From positions 1 to 26,134 of the forward strand of contig JBKJUK010000275.1 of assembly GCA_046590705.1 (NCBI GenBank): a stretch of DNA of 26,134 nucleotides, written 5' to 3'. A program made the position numbers and the translations under genes. Origin of the DNA: JBKJUK01 sp046590705 (GTDB taxonomy: Bacteria; Acidobacteriota; Thermoanaerobaculia; Gp7-AA8). Position 1 is the stretch's first letter. Every line of letters begins with the position of its first letter. Of the stretch, positions 7,900 to 16,437 are shown piece by piece. A model generated the notes under the pieces. That model was not told the origin of the DNA, searched no databases, and worked only from the letters and a program-made list of their open reading frames with translations.

Positions 7900-9639
7900 A
7901 TGCGCCGACTTTTCGCAGCAGTCTTTCTGATCACCGCACTGCCGGTCGCGGCAGCCGATCGCGCCGCCGACCGCTGGGTCGAGCGCACGCTGCGGTCAAT
8001 GTCACTCGACGAGAAGATCGGGCAGATGATCATCCCGCCCACTCCCGGCGTTTTCCGGAGCGAAGACAGCGAGGAGTTCCAGAAGGTGAAGCGGGACATC
8101 ACCCAGTTCCATGTCGGCGGCTACCACACCTACGGGGGCGACCCGGCCGGACTGGCGCTGCTGATTCACAGCATGCAGCGCATCTCGAAACATCCGCTCC
8201 TGATTACCGCTGACCTCGAAGGCGGCGCCGGCTTTGTCTTCCCGGGCGCCACGCGAATGCCACTGGCCATGGCCATCGGTGCTACCGGCGACACACAAAT
8301 GGCCTTCGAAGCCGGACGAGTGACTGCCCTCGAGGGACGCGCCCTCGGTGTTCACGTCAACTTCTACCCGGTCGTCGACGTGCAGAACAACGCCCGCAAT
8401 CCGATCATCAACATCCGCTCGTTCGGGGAAAACCCGGAGAGTGTCTCCGCAATGGCCCGCGCTTATATTCGCGGCGCGCAGGAAAACGGCCAGATCGCCA
8501 CAGCAAAACATTTTCCGGGCCACGGAGACGTGGCCACCGATTCACACATGGAACTTCCTGTGCTGGAAGTCGACAGGAAGCGACTCGACGCGATCGAGCT
8601 GCCTTCGTTCCGCGCCGCCATCGCCGAGAACGTCGGTGCGGTAATGTCCGCCCATATCGCTCTTCCTGCCATTGAAAGCGAGAAGGGGCTGCCGGCAACC
8701 CTCTCCAAGGCGATTCTCACCGGGATCCTTCGTGAGGAACTGCAGTTCAAAGGACTGATCTTCACTGACGCCATGACCATGCGCGGCGTCAGCGCGCACT
8801 ACAAAGACGACGACGCCACACTGCGCGCAGTGAACGCCGGGGCCGACATCATTCTGTTCCCGGTCAGCGTCGAGAATTCCTTCAAGGCCATGAAGTCGGC
8901 GGTGGAGTCCGGCGCTCTTCCGCTCTCGCGCATCGAACAATCGGTCCGGCGCATCCTGCAAGCCAAAGCAACCCTCGGGCTGCATCTCGATCGCACCGCA
9001 GATCTGGCGAAAGTCACACAGATTGCCGGAAGAAAAGAACATCGGGAAGCTGCGCAGAGAATGATGGACCGGGCCGTCACGCTGGTACGCGACGAGAAGA
9101 ACGTTCTGCCTCTACGCGCATCGCCGGAATTGCGCGTCCTGCATCTGAATATCGTCGACAATCGCAACGGCTGGCGTCAGGCCGCCGGCAATGCCTTCGG
9201 TCCGGAACTCGTCAAACGGTTTCCACGCGCAGTCTCGGTCACCATTGACGATCGCACCACGGGCTCCGAGCTGGATATGGTGCGCAAACTCGCCGAACTC
9301 TCCGACGCGGTCCTGGTCAACGGCTACATCCGAGTGGCCGCCTACAAAGGGTCGATCGACCTCTCCACCGAGCAGCTGAACCTTCTCAAGCAGCTGTCAA
9401 AAATGAAAAAGCCCTTCGTCTTCTCGCTGTTCGGAAGCCCCTATCTTCTAACCCAGGTCCCCGAACTCCCCAGCTACATTCTGGCCTACGACACTCACAC
9501 AGCAGCGGAACTGGCGGTTCTCAAAGCCATCACCGGCGAGATCGAATTTCAAGGAAAACTCCCCATCTCCCTACCAGACCTCTACCCCATAGGCCACGGC
9601 CTCACCGCGAGCGACGCAGAAGCCGGAGCGAAGCAGTAG
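7900..9639 (+). CDS. Secreted GH3 beta-N-acetylhexosaminidase (two-domain NagZ/YbbD type)
   Basis: The 579-residue product has a signal peptide (MRRLFAAVFLITALPVAAAD) and a GH3 catalytic barrel. It carries the NagZ-class loop KHFPGHGD at 203-210 followed by VATDSH (general-acid His/Asp dyad region), DLEGGAG at 105-111, and the nucleophile Asp in FTDAMTMRG at D290. Residues from about 365 onward form a second alpha/beta domain, as in the two-domain extracellular YbbD-type enzymes; cytoplasmic NagZ is shorter. The expected reaction is removal of terminal GlcNAc from muropeptides or chitin-like sugars outside the cytoplasm. GGAG at 7890-7893 favours the ATG at 7900 over the one at 7894. The amidase and SpoIID-type genes follow after a 461-base gap, which suggests a joint role in wall breakdown. 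Confidence 0.88.
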   Translation: MRRLFAAVFLITALPVAAADRAADRWVERTLRSMSLDEKIGQMIIPPTPGVFRSEDSEEFQKVKRDITQFHVGGYHTYGGDPAGLALLIHSMQRISKHPLLITADLEGGAGFVFPGATRMPLAMAIGATGDTQMAFEAGRVTALEGRALGVHVNFYPVVDVQNNARNPIINIRSFGENPESVSAMARAYIRGAQENGQIATAKHFPGHGDVATDSHMELPVLEVDRKRLDAIELPSFRAAIAENVGAVMSAHIALPAIESEKGLPATLSKAILTGILREELQFKGLIFTDAMTMRGVSAHYKDDDATLRAVNAGADIILFPVSVENSFKAMKSAVESGALPLSRIEQSVRRILQAKATLGLHLDRTADLAKVTQIAGRKEHREAAQRMMDRAVTLVRDEKNVLPLRASPELRVLHLNIVDNRNGWRQAAGNAFGPELVKRFPRAVSVTIDDRTTGSELDMVRKLAELSDAVLVNGYIRVAAYKGSIDLSTEQLNLLKQLSKMKKPFVFSLFGSPYLLTQVPELPSYILAYDTHTAAELAVLKAITGEIEFQGKLPISLPDLYPIGHGLTASDAEAGAKQ

Positions 9640-9653
9640 CGCCGCCGCTCTAT

Positions 9654-9777
9654 CCCTCTCCCCGACCAGCTGTTCCCAAAATACGCGATCGTCTTCGGGG
9701 AGAGGGTAAGGGAGAGGGGCCCAGTCCTCTCCCCGAAGCTGAGTACCTCGTGAACACGCTGGGCACCCGGGAGAGGG
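9654..9777. repeat. Inverted repeats of CCCTCTCCCCGA type
   Basis: CCCTCTCCCCGA at 9654-9665 pairs perfectly with TCGGGGAGAGGG at 9695-9706. A second related set follows (CCTCTCCCCGAA at 9726-9737 and GGGAGAGGG at 9769-9777). They lie 14 bases after the GH3 stop and may act as its transcription end, although no T run is present. The remaining part of the gap to 10100 shows no further gene; a short TCCAC/GTGGA hairpin with an AAAA loop at 9902-9915 is the only other structure I noticed. Confidence 0.6.
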
Positions 9778-10100
9778 TGACGGGCGGCGCTCGCCACTGT
9801 GTCCTCAAATCGGAACGTCACCGTCCAATGGGTCAACGACACACGCAAATGATGGGTCAGCTTCCATCCTGCAACCCCGTGCACACGTACTGAAGCCGAT
9901 GTCCACAAAAGTGGAAAATGGCGTATTGGCGCCGTTCCGTGAAGGCCTCGTCATGTCTGTCACTACGGCATCGCAGTTGCTCCGTACCTCGTTCACACCC
10001 CATCAGCGAAAGAGTACGAAGCACCCTCATTCTCCAGGAGAGGACTCCGTCTGCACCTCTGATGGAAATTCGACAACATCGAAAGAGGAGAAAGCATCAG

Positions 10101-11774
10101 ATGAATCAGAAGAGAAGTCTCAGAACGTTCTTCGTTGCCATGGCGGTCGCCATCTGCCTGGTCGCGGGAGCTGCATTCGCCGAGGGTGGACTCACACCCG
10201 AAGCAGCAAAGATGAATCTGATGTTCGAAGAGGCCGCCGCTGAATTCGACGTTCCGGTCGAACTGCTCCAGTCGATCGGCTACACCGAAAGTCGCTGGCG
10301 CCACATCATCCCGGAGAACGAAGAGGTCTTTGAAGATGCGAACGTAACTGACAACGAAGAAGGCGCTCGTCCACTCATCGGGCCGAGCCGTCACAAAAAG
10401 GGTGAAGCCAGACATCAGCCCGCAGCCTACGGAGTCATGGGACTTCGAGATGATGACCACTTTGGTCATTCGCTCCGGACTGCTGCTGCGCTGATCGGGC
10501 TCACTCCCGAGGAGCTGAAAGCAGACGCACGCCAGAACATCCGCGGCGCGGCAGCATTGCTTTCAGCCTTCGGCGAAGGCAAAACGGCCACCACCCCCAT
10601 CGAACAGTGGGAAGACGCCGTGGCGCGCTTCAGCGGCATTCCGCAACCCCGCATTGCAGAAATGCATACTTACGACATTCTGAACACGATCATCTCGGGA
10701 CCGTCCGGCGATCGCTTCCGCGTCAAACAGCGCGAACTTGATTTGGTGCAGGTCTACGGTGGCGAGAAGCTGAAAGTACTTTCCGCGCCACGCCTCACAG
10801 TTGATGTGCGCGCTACACCTGTCGACGGCGAAGTGTCCGCCTCGTCAACAGACTACGGCCCGGCACTCTACGACCAGGCGCCAACCTGCAACTACTCGGC
10901 GGGCCGAAGCTCGGGCATCACACACATTGCCGAACATATCGCACAGGGCTCGTACGCCGGAACGATTTCGTGGTTCAACAACTGCGCGGCGAGCGTCAGC
11001 GCGCACTACGTGGTTCGCTCATCCGATGGTCAGGTCACTCAGATGGTGCGCGAAGCCGATACGGCCTGGCACGTGGCATCGCACAATTCCTATTCGGTAG
11101 GGATCGAGCATGAAGGCTACGCGGCAGACTGCGCCTGGTACACCACCGCAATGTTCAACGGCTCTTCACTTCTGACCCGCGACATTGCCGACTCGCATGG
11201 AATTCCTCGCACGGCAACCTACGATGCGTCCCAGGGCTGGGACACGGAGCTTGCACAGTCTTCATCATTCAAAATCAAAGGTCACACGAATTTCCCGACC
11301 ACAAAGACCTGTCCCGGTATCTGTTTCGACTGGCCGCGTTTCCGTTCGCTGGTCATCGGCGCAACGTATACATCGACGGTCGACAATCTCACCGCCGGCC
11401 GATTTACCGCGAGCGCGAACTGGGCGACTTCGAGCTACAGCACGCAGCGCTACGGCAGCGACTATCGCTATGCCAATCCGCAAGCTGTCAGCGACGCGGC
11501 CTGGTTCAAGTTCAATCTTCCTGCAACGGCCAACTACGAGGTCTATGTCTGGTATCCAGCGAACAGCGGCTACAACTCCGCCACCCCGTTCGTTCTGGCA
11601 ACCTCGGGCGGCAACGTCACCCGCAACGTGAACCAGCAGGTGAACGGCGGGGTCTGGGTAAGCCTCGGTATTCACCACTTCAACGCCGGCGACTACAACA
11701 CCGTCGGCGTCAGCCGCTGGAGCACTGCGGCAGGTTACGTGATCGCCGACGCAGCAAGAATGGTGCAGCGCTGA
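10101..11774 (+). CDS. Secreted N-acetylmuramoyl-L-alanine amidase with transglycosylase-like N-domain and golvesin-type C-domain
   Basis: The 557-residue protein has three parts after a signal peptide (residues 1-27, cut near AAFA). Residues 40-190 resemble a lytic transglycosylase-like fold, with E63 in GYTESRW and AYGVMGL at 109-115 (compare AYGLMQI in family 1 enzymes). Residues 270-415 are an Amidase_2/PGRP domain with probable zinc ligands H275, H395 (KGHTNF) and C404 (TCPG). Residues 427-557 are a golvesin/xanthan-lyase-like beta domain that recurs in the next gene. The amidase should cleave the lactyl-amide bond that joins stem peptide to glycan. I chose the ATG at 10101 because GAGGAG precedes it by 10 bases and a signal peptide follows; the open frame from 9918 is not supported. 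Whether the N-domain is active is uncertain. Confidence 0.87.
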   Translation: MNQKRSLRTFFVAMAVAICLVAGAAFAEGGLTPEAAKMNLMFEEAAAEFDVPVELLQSIGYTESRWRHIIPENEEVFEDANVTDNEEGARPLIGPSRHKKGEARHQPAAYGVMGLRDDDHFGHSLRTAAALIGLTPEELKADARQNIRGAAALLSAFGEGKTATTPIEQWEDAVARFSGIPQPRIAEMHTYDILNTIISGPSGDRFRVKQRELDLVQVYGGEKLKVLSAPRLTVDVRATPVDGEVSASSTDYGPALYDQAPTCNYSAGRSSGITHIAEHIAQGSYAGTISWFNNCAASVSAHYVVRSSDGQVTQMVREADTAWHVASHNSYSVGIEHEGYAADCAWYTTAMFNGSSLLTRDIADSHGIPRTATYDASQGWDTELAQSSSFKIKGHTNFPTTKTCPGICFDWPRFRSLVIGATYTSTVDNLTAGRFTASANWATSSYSTQRYGSDYRYANPQAVSDAAWFKFNLPATANYEVYVWYPANSGYNSATPFVLATSGGNVTRNVNQQVNGGVWVSLGIHHFNAGDYNTVGVSRWSTAAGYVIADAARMVQR

Positions 11775-11800
11775 GTTGAAGTAATCGTGGTCTGAACAGT

Positions 11801-11827
11801 GGGCGAGCCTTCGGGCTCGCCCTTTTT
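11801..11827 (+). terminator. Intrinsic terminator between amidase and SpoIID-type genes
   Basis: A perfect 9-bp stem (GGGCGAGCC) with a TTCG tetraloop is followed by five T residues. It ends 28 bases before the next start codon, too close for a complete promoter in between, so it probably attenuates read-through rather than fully separating the genes. Confidence 0.92.
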
Positions 11828-11855
11828 CTGGATCTTCTGAAAGGAATGAGAACTC

Positions 11856-13736
11856 ATGAAACTGAAACAACTGTTTTCGGTGGCCGTCCTCACACTCGCG
11901 CCAGCGCTGCTTGCCGCTGACGCCCCGCTGTCGGGATCACTCGACCTGCGCGTTCGCGACAGCGTCAGCGGTCGCGCTGTGCAGGCGAACATCACCGCAA
12001 TCTCAACAGAAGGCCGTACCGCGTCGAGTCATACGGCGACCGCGAACAATGGACGTGCGTCGTTACAGTTGTCGGAAGCGCGATACAAAGTATCGGCGAA
12101 TGCAGCGGCGTTTCTCTCTTTGCGAACAGAACTGCAAGTGCAGCGTGGAAGCAAACTTCCGGTGACGCTCTGGCTTGATCCGGCCGAACCTGCCCCCGAG
12201 CTCCGTCCCGAGACTGTTCGCGCGCAACTCCGTCGCGGCTATGCACTTCTCCACGGGCATGTGTTCGATGAAACGACGGGCGACCCCGTCGCGAACGCAC
12301 CGGTGCGACTGGAAACCTCTGGACTGAAAACGAGCACCGACAGGCGCGGATATTTCTCTCTGCAGGTGCCGACCTTCCGCTTTAACTCAGAAGAGGGCGA
12401 AGTGCCGGAGCAGGACGACGTCATCGTTGAAGTTGAAGGATTCCAGCGCTATGCGATTCGCAACACCCTGCTGCTCGAGCGTAACGACACGCACTTCATC
12501 ATCGATCTGCAGCGCGGCAGTGGCCGCTCGGAACGCGACGACGAACATAAGATCATTCAACATGGGCCTGATGGCGATCATCCACACGAGTCCGGACCCG
12601 CCGATCACACGGCCAACTCTCACCAACACGAGGCGCACGGCCAGCCAGTCGGCGCATTCGCACCTGCAACAGCCGGGATGGATTCTGTTGCCGCACAGGC
12701 CGTGACAGTCCCCACAAGCATCCGAGTCGGCTTCACCTGCTCGTGCGCTACATGCTCATCGGTGCAGGTCTTCTCGATGGAAACCTACGTGAAACGCGGA
12801 CTGAATGACGAGTGGATTGCCAGCTGGCATCTCAATTCGCTCCGTTCGGGTGCGGTCGCCTATCGTAGCTTCGGCTCGTGGCACATCGCCAATCCGAAAA
12901 GTACGAACTACGACATCTGCAGCAGCACCTGCTGCCAGGTAAATGACTCGGACACATCTCTGGCTACAGACGGTGCGGCCAATGACACCGCGGGAGTCGT
13001 CCTCGTGCGAAGCGGCCTGATCTTCCGTTCGGAGTATGCCTCCGAGAACAACAGCTACGACGACCCGGCTGATGGTCTCACCTGCAACAACAACGACAAG
13101 TCCTGCGGGAACGGTTCGGCCGGTTCACCCGCCAACAGCTGGCCATGTCTCTCCGACTCGGTCTGCACCGGTAAAGGCTGCTACGGACATGGTCGCGGAA
13201 TGTGCCAGTGGGGGTCGCAGCGCTGGGCTTCGACGCAGGCCAAGGACTGGCGATGGATCGTCGATCACTACTACAACAACAACGGTGCTCCGTCAGGACT
13301 CCGGTCTGCATTCCGCAGCGATGTCGCGACGGAGGTCATCGTCGACAACGCCACCAGCGGACGCTTCACAGCGAGCGCAAACTGGCTGACCTCGAGCTAT
13401 AGCACGCAGCGTTACGGCGCAGACTATCGCTACGCCAATCCGGAGCCGGTCAGCGATGCCTCCTGGTTCAAGGTGAACGTGCCTGCAGCGGGTAGTTATG
13501 AGGTGTACGCATGGTATCCGGCAAGCACCGGCTACAACTCCTCGACGCCGTTCGTCATCGTGACTTCGGGCGGAAACATCACAAAGACTGTAAATCAACA
13601 GCTGAATGGAGGCGCCTGGTTCAGCCTCGGGACCTACACGCTCAACGCCGGTGACTACAACCTTGTCGGCGTGAGCCGCTGGACCTCATCGGCAGGGTAT
13701 GTGATCGCCGACGCAGTAAAGATCGTGTCGAGGTAG
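11856..13736 (+). CDS. Secreted SpoIID/LytB-type peptidoglycan hydrolase with golvesin-type C-domain
   Basis: The 626-residue product starts with a signal peptide (MKLKQLFSVAVLTLAPALLA). Two carboxypeptidase-regulatory-like beta domains follow (about 25-108 and 130-219). A histidine-rich linker at 231-261 carries eight His. The SpoIID domain (about 288-490) shows METYVKRGLNDEW with E319 at the catalytic position, SLRSGAVAYRSF, DICSSTCCQV and GHGRGMCQWG. SpoIID cleaves glycan strands already stripped of peptides, which fits an amidase gene directly upstream. Twelve cysteines all fall between 295 and 450, suggesting several disulfides. The last 131 residues match the C-terminus of the amidase at 95 positions by my count. 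AAGGA stands 11 bases before the ATG. Endospore formation is not implied; SpoIID-like proteins occur widely in non-sporulating bacteria. Confidence 0.85.
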   Translation: MKLKQLFSVAVLTLAPALLAADAPLSGSLDLRVRDSVSGRAVQANITAISTEGRTASSHTATANNGRASLQLSEARYKVSANAAAFLSLRTELQVQRGSKLPVTLWLDPAEPAPELRPETVRAQLRRGYALLHGHVFDETTGDPVANAPVRLETSGLKTSTDRRGYFSLQVPTFRFNSEEGEVPEQDDVIVEVEGFQRYAIRNTLLLERNDTHFIIDLQRGSGRSERDDEHKIIQHGPDGDHPHESGPADHTANSHQHEAHGQPVGAFAPATAGMDSVAAQAVTVPTSIRVGFTCSCATCSSVQVFSMETYVKRGLNDEWIASWHLNSLRSGAVAYRSFGSWHIANPKSTNYDICSSTCCQVNDSDTSLATDGAANDTAGVVLVRSGLIFRSEYASENNSYDDPADGLTCNNNDKSCGNGSAGSPANSWPCLSDSVCTGKGCYGHGRGMCQWGSQRWASTQAKDWRWIVDHYYNNNGAPSGLRSAFRSDVATEVIVDNATSGRFTASANWLTSSYSTQRYGADYRYANPEPVSDASWFKVNVPAAGSYEVYAWYPASTGYNSSTPFVIVTSGGNITKTVNQQLNGGAWFSLGTYTLNAGDYNLVGVSRWTSSAGYVIADAVKIVSR

Positions 13737-13758
13737 CAACGTAGATCGCATGAATCTC

Positions 13759-13790
13759 GTAAGGGCGCGTTGCACGCAACGCGCCCTTAC
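13759..13790. terminator. Strong hairpin between convergent genes
   Basis: A perfect 15-bp inverted repeat, GTAAGGGCGCGTTGC with its complement and a 2-base centre, lies 22 bases after the SpoIID-type stop. It lacks a T run on the plus strand (TTCGG follows), so it may be a weak bidirectional terminator or an RNA-stabilising end for the convergent genes. Confidence 0.65.
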
Positions 13791-13806
13791 TTCGGAGCGA
13801 TGTATC

Positions 13807-14121
13807 TGTCATCCCGAGCATGCATGCTTCAAGGAACTCGTACGTTTTATCCGGGTTTCCGAGTTGAAAAATGACGCCGATACGGACCAGGAACGTCATT
13901 CCGATGGAGCGCGCCGTGCTCGTTGGCGAGCACAAACAGTACTGCGACTGAGGAATCTACGCTCAAGGTTCGCGCTCAACATTCACAGCGCGGTCCCTGA
14001 GCGTAGATTCCTCGCACCCACCCATCCCGCCGCTCGGAATGACGGCGTTCCTGCTGATGCACAGCGATCGCGTTACTTTCTTTCAGTCGCCGTGCAGCGC
14101 GGTTGCATGCTCGGGATGACA
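13807..14121. repeat. Nested inverted repeat containing type-2 repeat, copy 2
   Basis: The outer arms are a perfect 17-bp pair, TGTCATCCCGAGCATGC at 13807-13823 and its complement at 14105-14121. Inside lies a type-2 element with the 11-bp ends CGTCATTCCGA (13894-13904) and TCGGAATGACG (14034-14044). Within that is a third pair based on GAGGAATCTACGCTCA and its complement around 13949-14014. There are thus three nested levels of symmetry, as if one mobile repeat had entered another. A lone partial outer arm occurs at 20729-20745. No gene is present in 13737-14167. Confidence 0.75.
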
Positions 14122-14167
14122 CCCCATGACCCCGGCCTCCGGCCCCCGGGCGCAGCTCCTCCGGCAA

Positions 14168-16264
14168 CTACAGCCACTTCTTCAGCCAGTCGTGGACTTC
14201 TTTGTAGAACACCTTGGAGTTCTCGCCCTTCAGAATCCAATGGTTCTCGTCCGGCCAGATCAGAAGGCGGCTCGGTACTTTCATTCGCTGCACTGCGCTC
14301 CAGGCCTCTAGCGTGTTGTTGAGCGGTACGCGGAAGTCATTCTCACCCACCGAGAGGAGGATCGGGGTCTTGAAGTTGGCAGCGAGGCGGATCGGATTCT
14401 GTTCACGCCATACCTTGCCCTGTTCCCAAACCGGTCCACCAGCCACGATCTCGCGGTGATAGATCCCATCACTGGTCGCCCATTGCGACTCGAGGTTCAT
14501 CAGGCCGGCGTGGCTGATCAGACATTTGTAACGGGTGGTCGTGGCCAGAAGCCAGTTGGTGAGATGGCCTCCGTAACTCGCTCCACCCGCAGAAAGCCTG
14601 GTTCCATCGATGAACTTGAATTGCTTGACCGCTTCGTCGACTGCCTCGTTGATTTCCGAGGCTGGGCCAGCCAGCGGATCACCACCGATCTCTGCGGCGA
14701 ACTTTTCGCCGAATCCTGTCGATCCGGTGTAGTTCGTCAGCAAAATCACGTAGCCTGGTTTAGCCAGCAGATCGTAGTTCCAGCGAAGAGAAACCTGATC
14801 ACGCCACATCGCGGCCGCCCCACCGTGAATCAGAGCGAAGAGCGGATACTTTTTCGCCGGATCGAAGTCGGGCGGAAGCACGATCATGTTGTGAATCTTT
14901 TTCCCTCGCGAGCTCGTGAACCAGAAGTGCTTTGGCTGAGTCCAGGCTAGCTGCGCTGCGCGCGAGGAATTAAAATCTGTCAGGAATCGATGCGAGCGAG
15001 TGGCCGGATCGATGCGCACAATCTCCGCCGGGCGCGTGGAACTACCCCACTGCGCCACGACAACGGGGGACTTGCTCGCTTCCGCTGCGACAAGACCGGT
15101 GTAAACGCCGGTCTCCGGCGAAATGACTTCCCGAACCTCACCGCCGCCGGCCGGCAACGCGAAGATGCGCTCCGTGCCTGCATGCTCTGCCGTGAGGTAG
15201 ATCGATTTCCCATCGCCAGTGAGATCCCAGGAACCGACCGAACGATCGAACGAAGAAGTGATGGTGCGGAACTGCAGGGCGCCCGGCTTCCATGCAGTCA
15301 TTCCGATGCGATCGAGGGCATAGACCTTGCCCCAGTCGGCACTGACCGAGTAGTAGAGCGTCCTTCCATCTCCGCTGAACTTCGGACGCGCGTAACTGTC
15401 GTTTCCGCTGGTGAGCTGCACCGGCTCGCCACCAGCCGCTGGAACATGAAAGAGGTGAGTGTTGGTGAAGGAGTAAGCAGCGGTGGTGCGATTGGTGCTG
15501 GCCACGAAAACAATCGACTGCCCATCGGGAGCCCAGGCGATGTCGAGTGTGTCGGACGAGCCCTCGCTGAGTCGACCTCCGAAGCCTCCAGCAGCGATCA
15601 GCTTTGTTCCCGACAGAAGATCCCTCGCTTTTCCTCCGCTCTCGACACTCTGCACGAAAAGGTGCGACTGCTGTTCGTCGAGCCAGCGATCCCAGCGACG
15701 AATGGGAAAGGTGTCGTAGATCCTCACTTTGGACTTCTGGTTCTTCTTCTCGGTCGCTAGTTTTTTGTTGGATTCTTCGTCGATTGCGGAAGGAAACGCG
15801 CCGCTGAGAAACGCCAGCGTCTTCCCATCCGGACTCCACTGCGGCGCGCGTGCACCCGTGGTGAGCGAAGTGATCCGTTGCGCTTCGCCACCGGACACGT
15901 CGATGACGTAAATCTGATTCACTTCGTCGGCTTCACGCTTGCTTGCGAAGGCGATGCGCCGGCTGTCGCCGCTCCAGGAGAGATCACTCTCGGTGGCCTT
16001 GCTCGAAGTGAGTCGTCGCGCTTTGGCACTCCCATCCGCTGGGACGATCCAGATGTCTGAAACCTGTTCCTTCTCGTCGTAGGAAGGCTCTGTCAACGAG
16101 AACGCCACCCACTTTCCATCCGGGCTGATCGAAGGTACACCTACCCTCTTCATCAACCAGAGCGTTTCATGCGTGAGCGGTTTCTTTTGTGCGACCAGCG
16201 TCGCCGGCAGCAGCACACTGGTAAGAAGTAGCGCGAGGATCGAACAGGTCTTGAGCGGGTTCAT
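14168..16264 (-). CDS. Secreted S9-family (prolyl oligopeptidase-type) serine peptidase
   Basis: From the ATG at 16264 the protein is 698 residues. I chose this start because AAGGAAG precedes it by 6 bases and a signal peptide follows (MNPLKTCSILALLLTSVLLP). The frame is open to 16456, but the upstream part lacks a signal. Residues 30-430 form a beta propeller with repeated blades (SPDGKWVAFS, SPDGKTLAFL, APDGQSIVFV, SGDGRTLYYS). Residues 440-698 are an alpha/beta hydrolase with nucleophile S563 in GGASYGG, D643 in GENDFRVP and H675 in ENHW. Such enzymes trim dipeptides or acylated residues from short peptides that fit inside the propeller. The gene converges on the SpoIID-type gene. The exact subfamily (DPP-IV/AAP-like) is left open. 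Confidence 0.92.
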   Translation of the reverse strand: MNPLKTCSILALLLTSVLLPATLVAQKKPLTHETLWLMKRVGVPSISPDGKWVAFSLTEPSYDEKEQVSDIWIVPADGSAKARRLTSSKATESDLSWSGDSRRIAFASKREADEVNQIYVIDVSGGEAQRITSLTTGARAPQWSPDGKTLAFLSGAFPSAIDEESNKKLATEKKNQKSKVRIYDTFPIRRWDRWLDEQQSHLFVQSVESGGKARDLLSGTKLIAAGGFGGRLSEGSSDTLDIAWAPDGQSIVFVASTNRTTAAYSFTNTHLFHVPAAGGEPVQLTSGNDSYARPKFSGDGRTLYYSVSADWGKVYALDRIGMTAWKPGALQFRTITSSFDRSVGSWDLTGDGKSIYLTAEHAGTERIFALPAGGGEVREVISPETGVYTGLVAAEASKSPVVVAQWGSSTRPAEIVRIDPATRSHRFLTDFNSSRAAQLAWTQPKHFWFTSSRGKKIHNMIVLPPDFDPAKKYPLFALIHGGAAAMWRDQVSLRWNYDLLAKPGYVILLTNYTGSTGFGEKFAAEIGGDPLAGPASEINEAVDEAVKQFKFIDGTRLSAGGASYGGHLTNWLLATTTRYKCLISHAGLMNLESQWATSDGIYHREIVAGGPVWEQGKVWREQNPIRLAANFKTPILLSVGENDFRVPLNNTLEAWSAVQRMKVPSRLLIWPDENHWILKGENSKVFYKEVHDWLKKWL

Positions 16265-16437
16265 CGATTCTTCCTTTTCGGACATGAATTCAGACGGAGA
16301 TTCTACGTCGGCAGGAGAAGCGTTGCACGACGCGGTTAAAGAGTCGGCGAATGCCGCCGTGCGACTATCGACGTCATTCGAAGGAGCACGCCATGCTCGT
16401 CCGAGAGGAAACGAATCGAATTTTCCGTTCGCCTCAA

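Noticed and set aside
9918..10100. Extension of the amidase to an ATG at 9918
   Set aside because: The added 61 residues lack any domain and would bury the signal peptide that begins at 10101 behind a good binding site.
11856..13736. Evidence for sporulation from the SpoIID domain
   Set aside because: SpoIID/LytB-type domains are widespread in non-spore-forming bacteria and no other sporulation gene is present.
13750..14322. Plus-strand frame of 190 codons after the SpoIID-type gene
   Set aside because: It crosses a triple-nested inverted repeat and the antisense of the S9 gene end; no binding site or domain.
15138..15839. Minus-strand open frame of 233 codons within the S9 peptidase
   Set aside because: It is an alternative frame of the propeller region on the same strand with no recognisable family.
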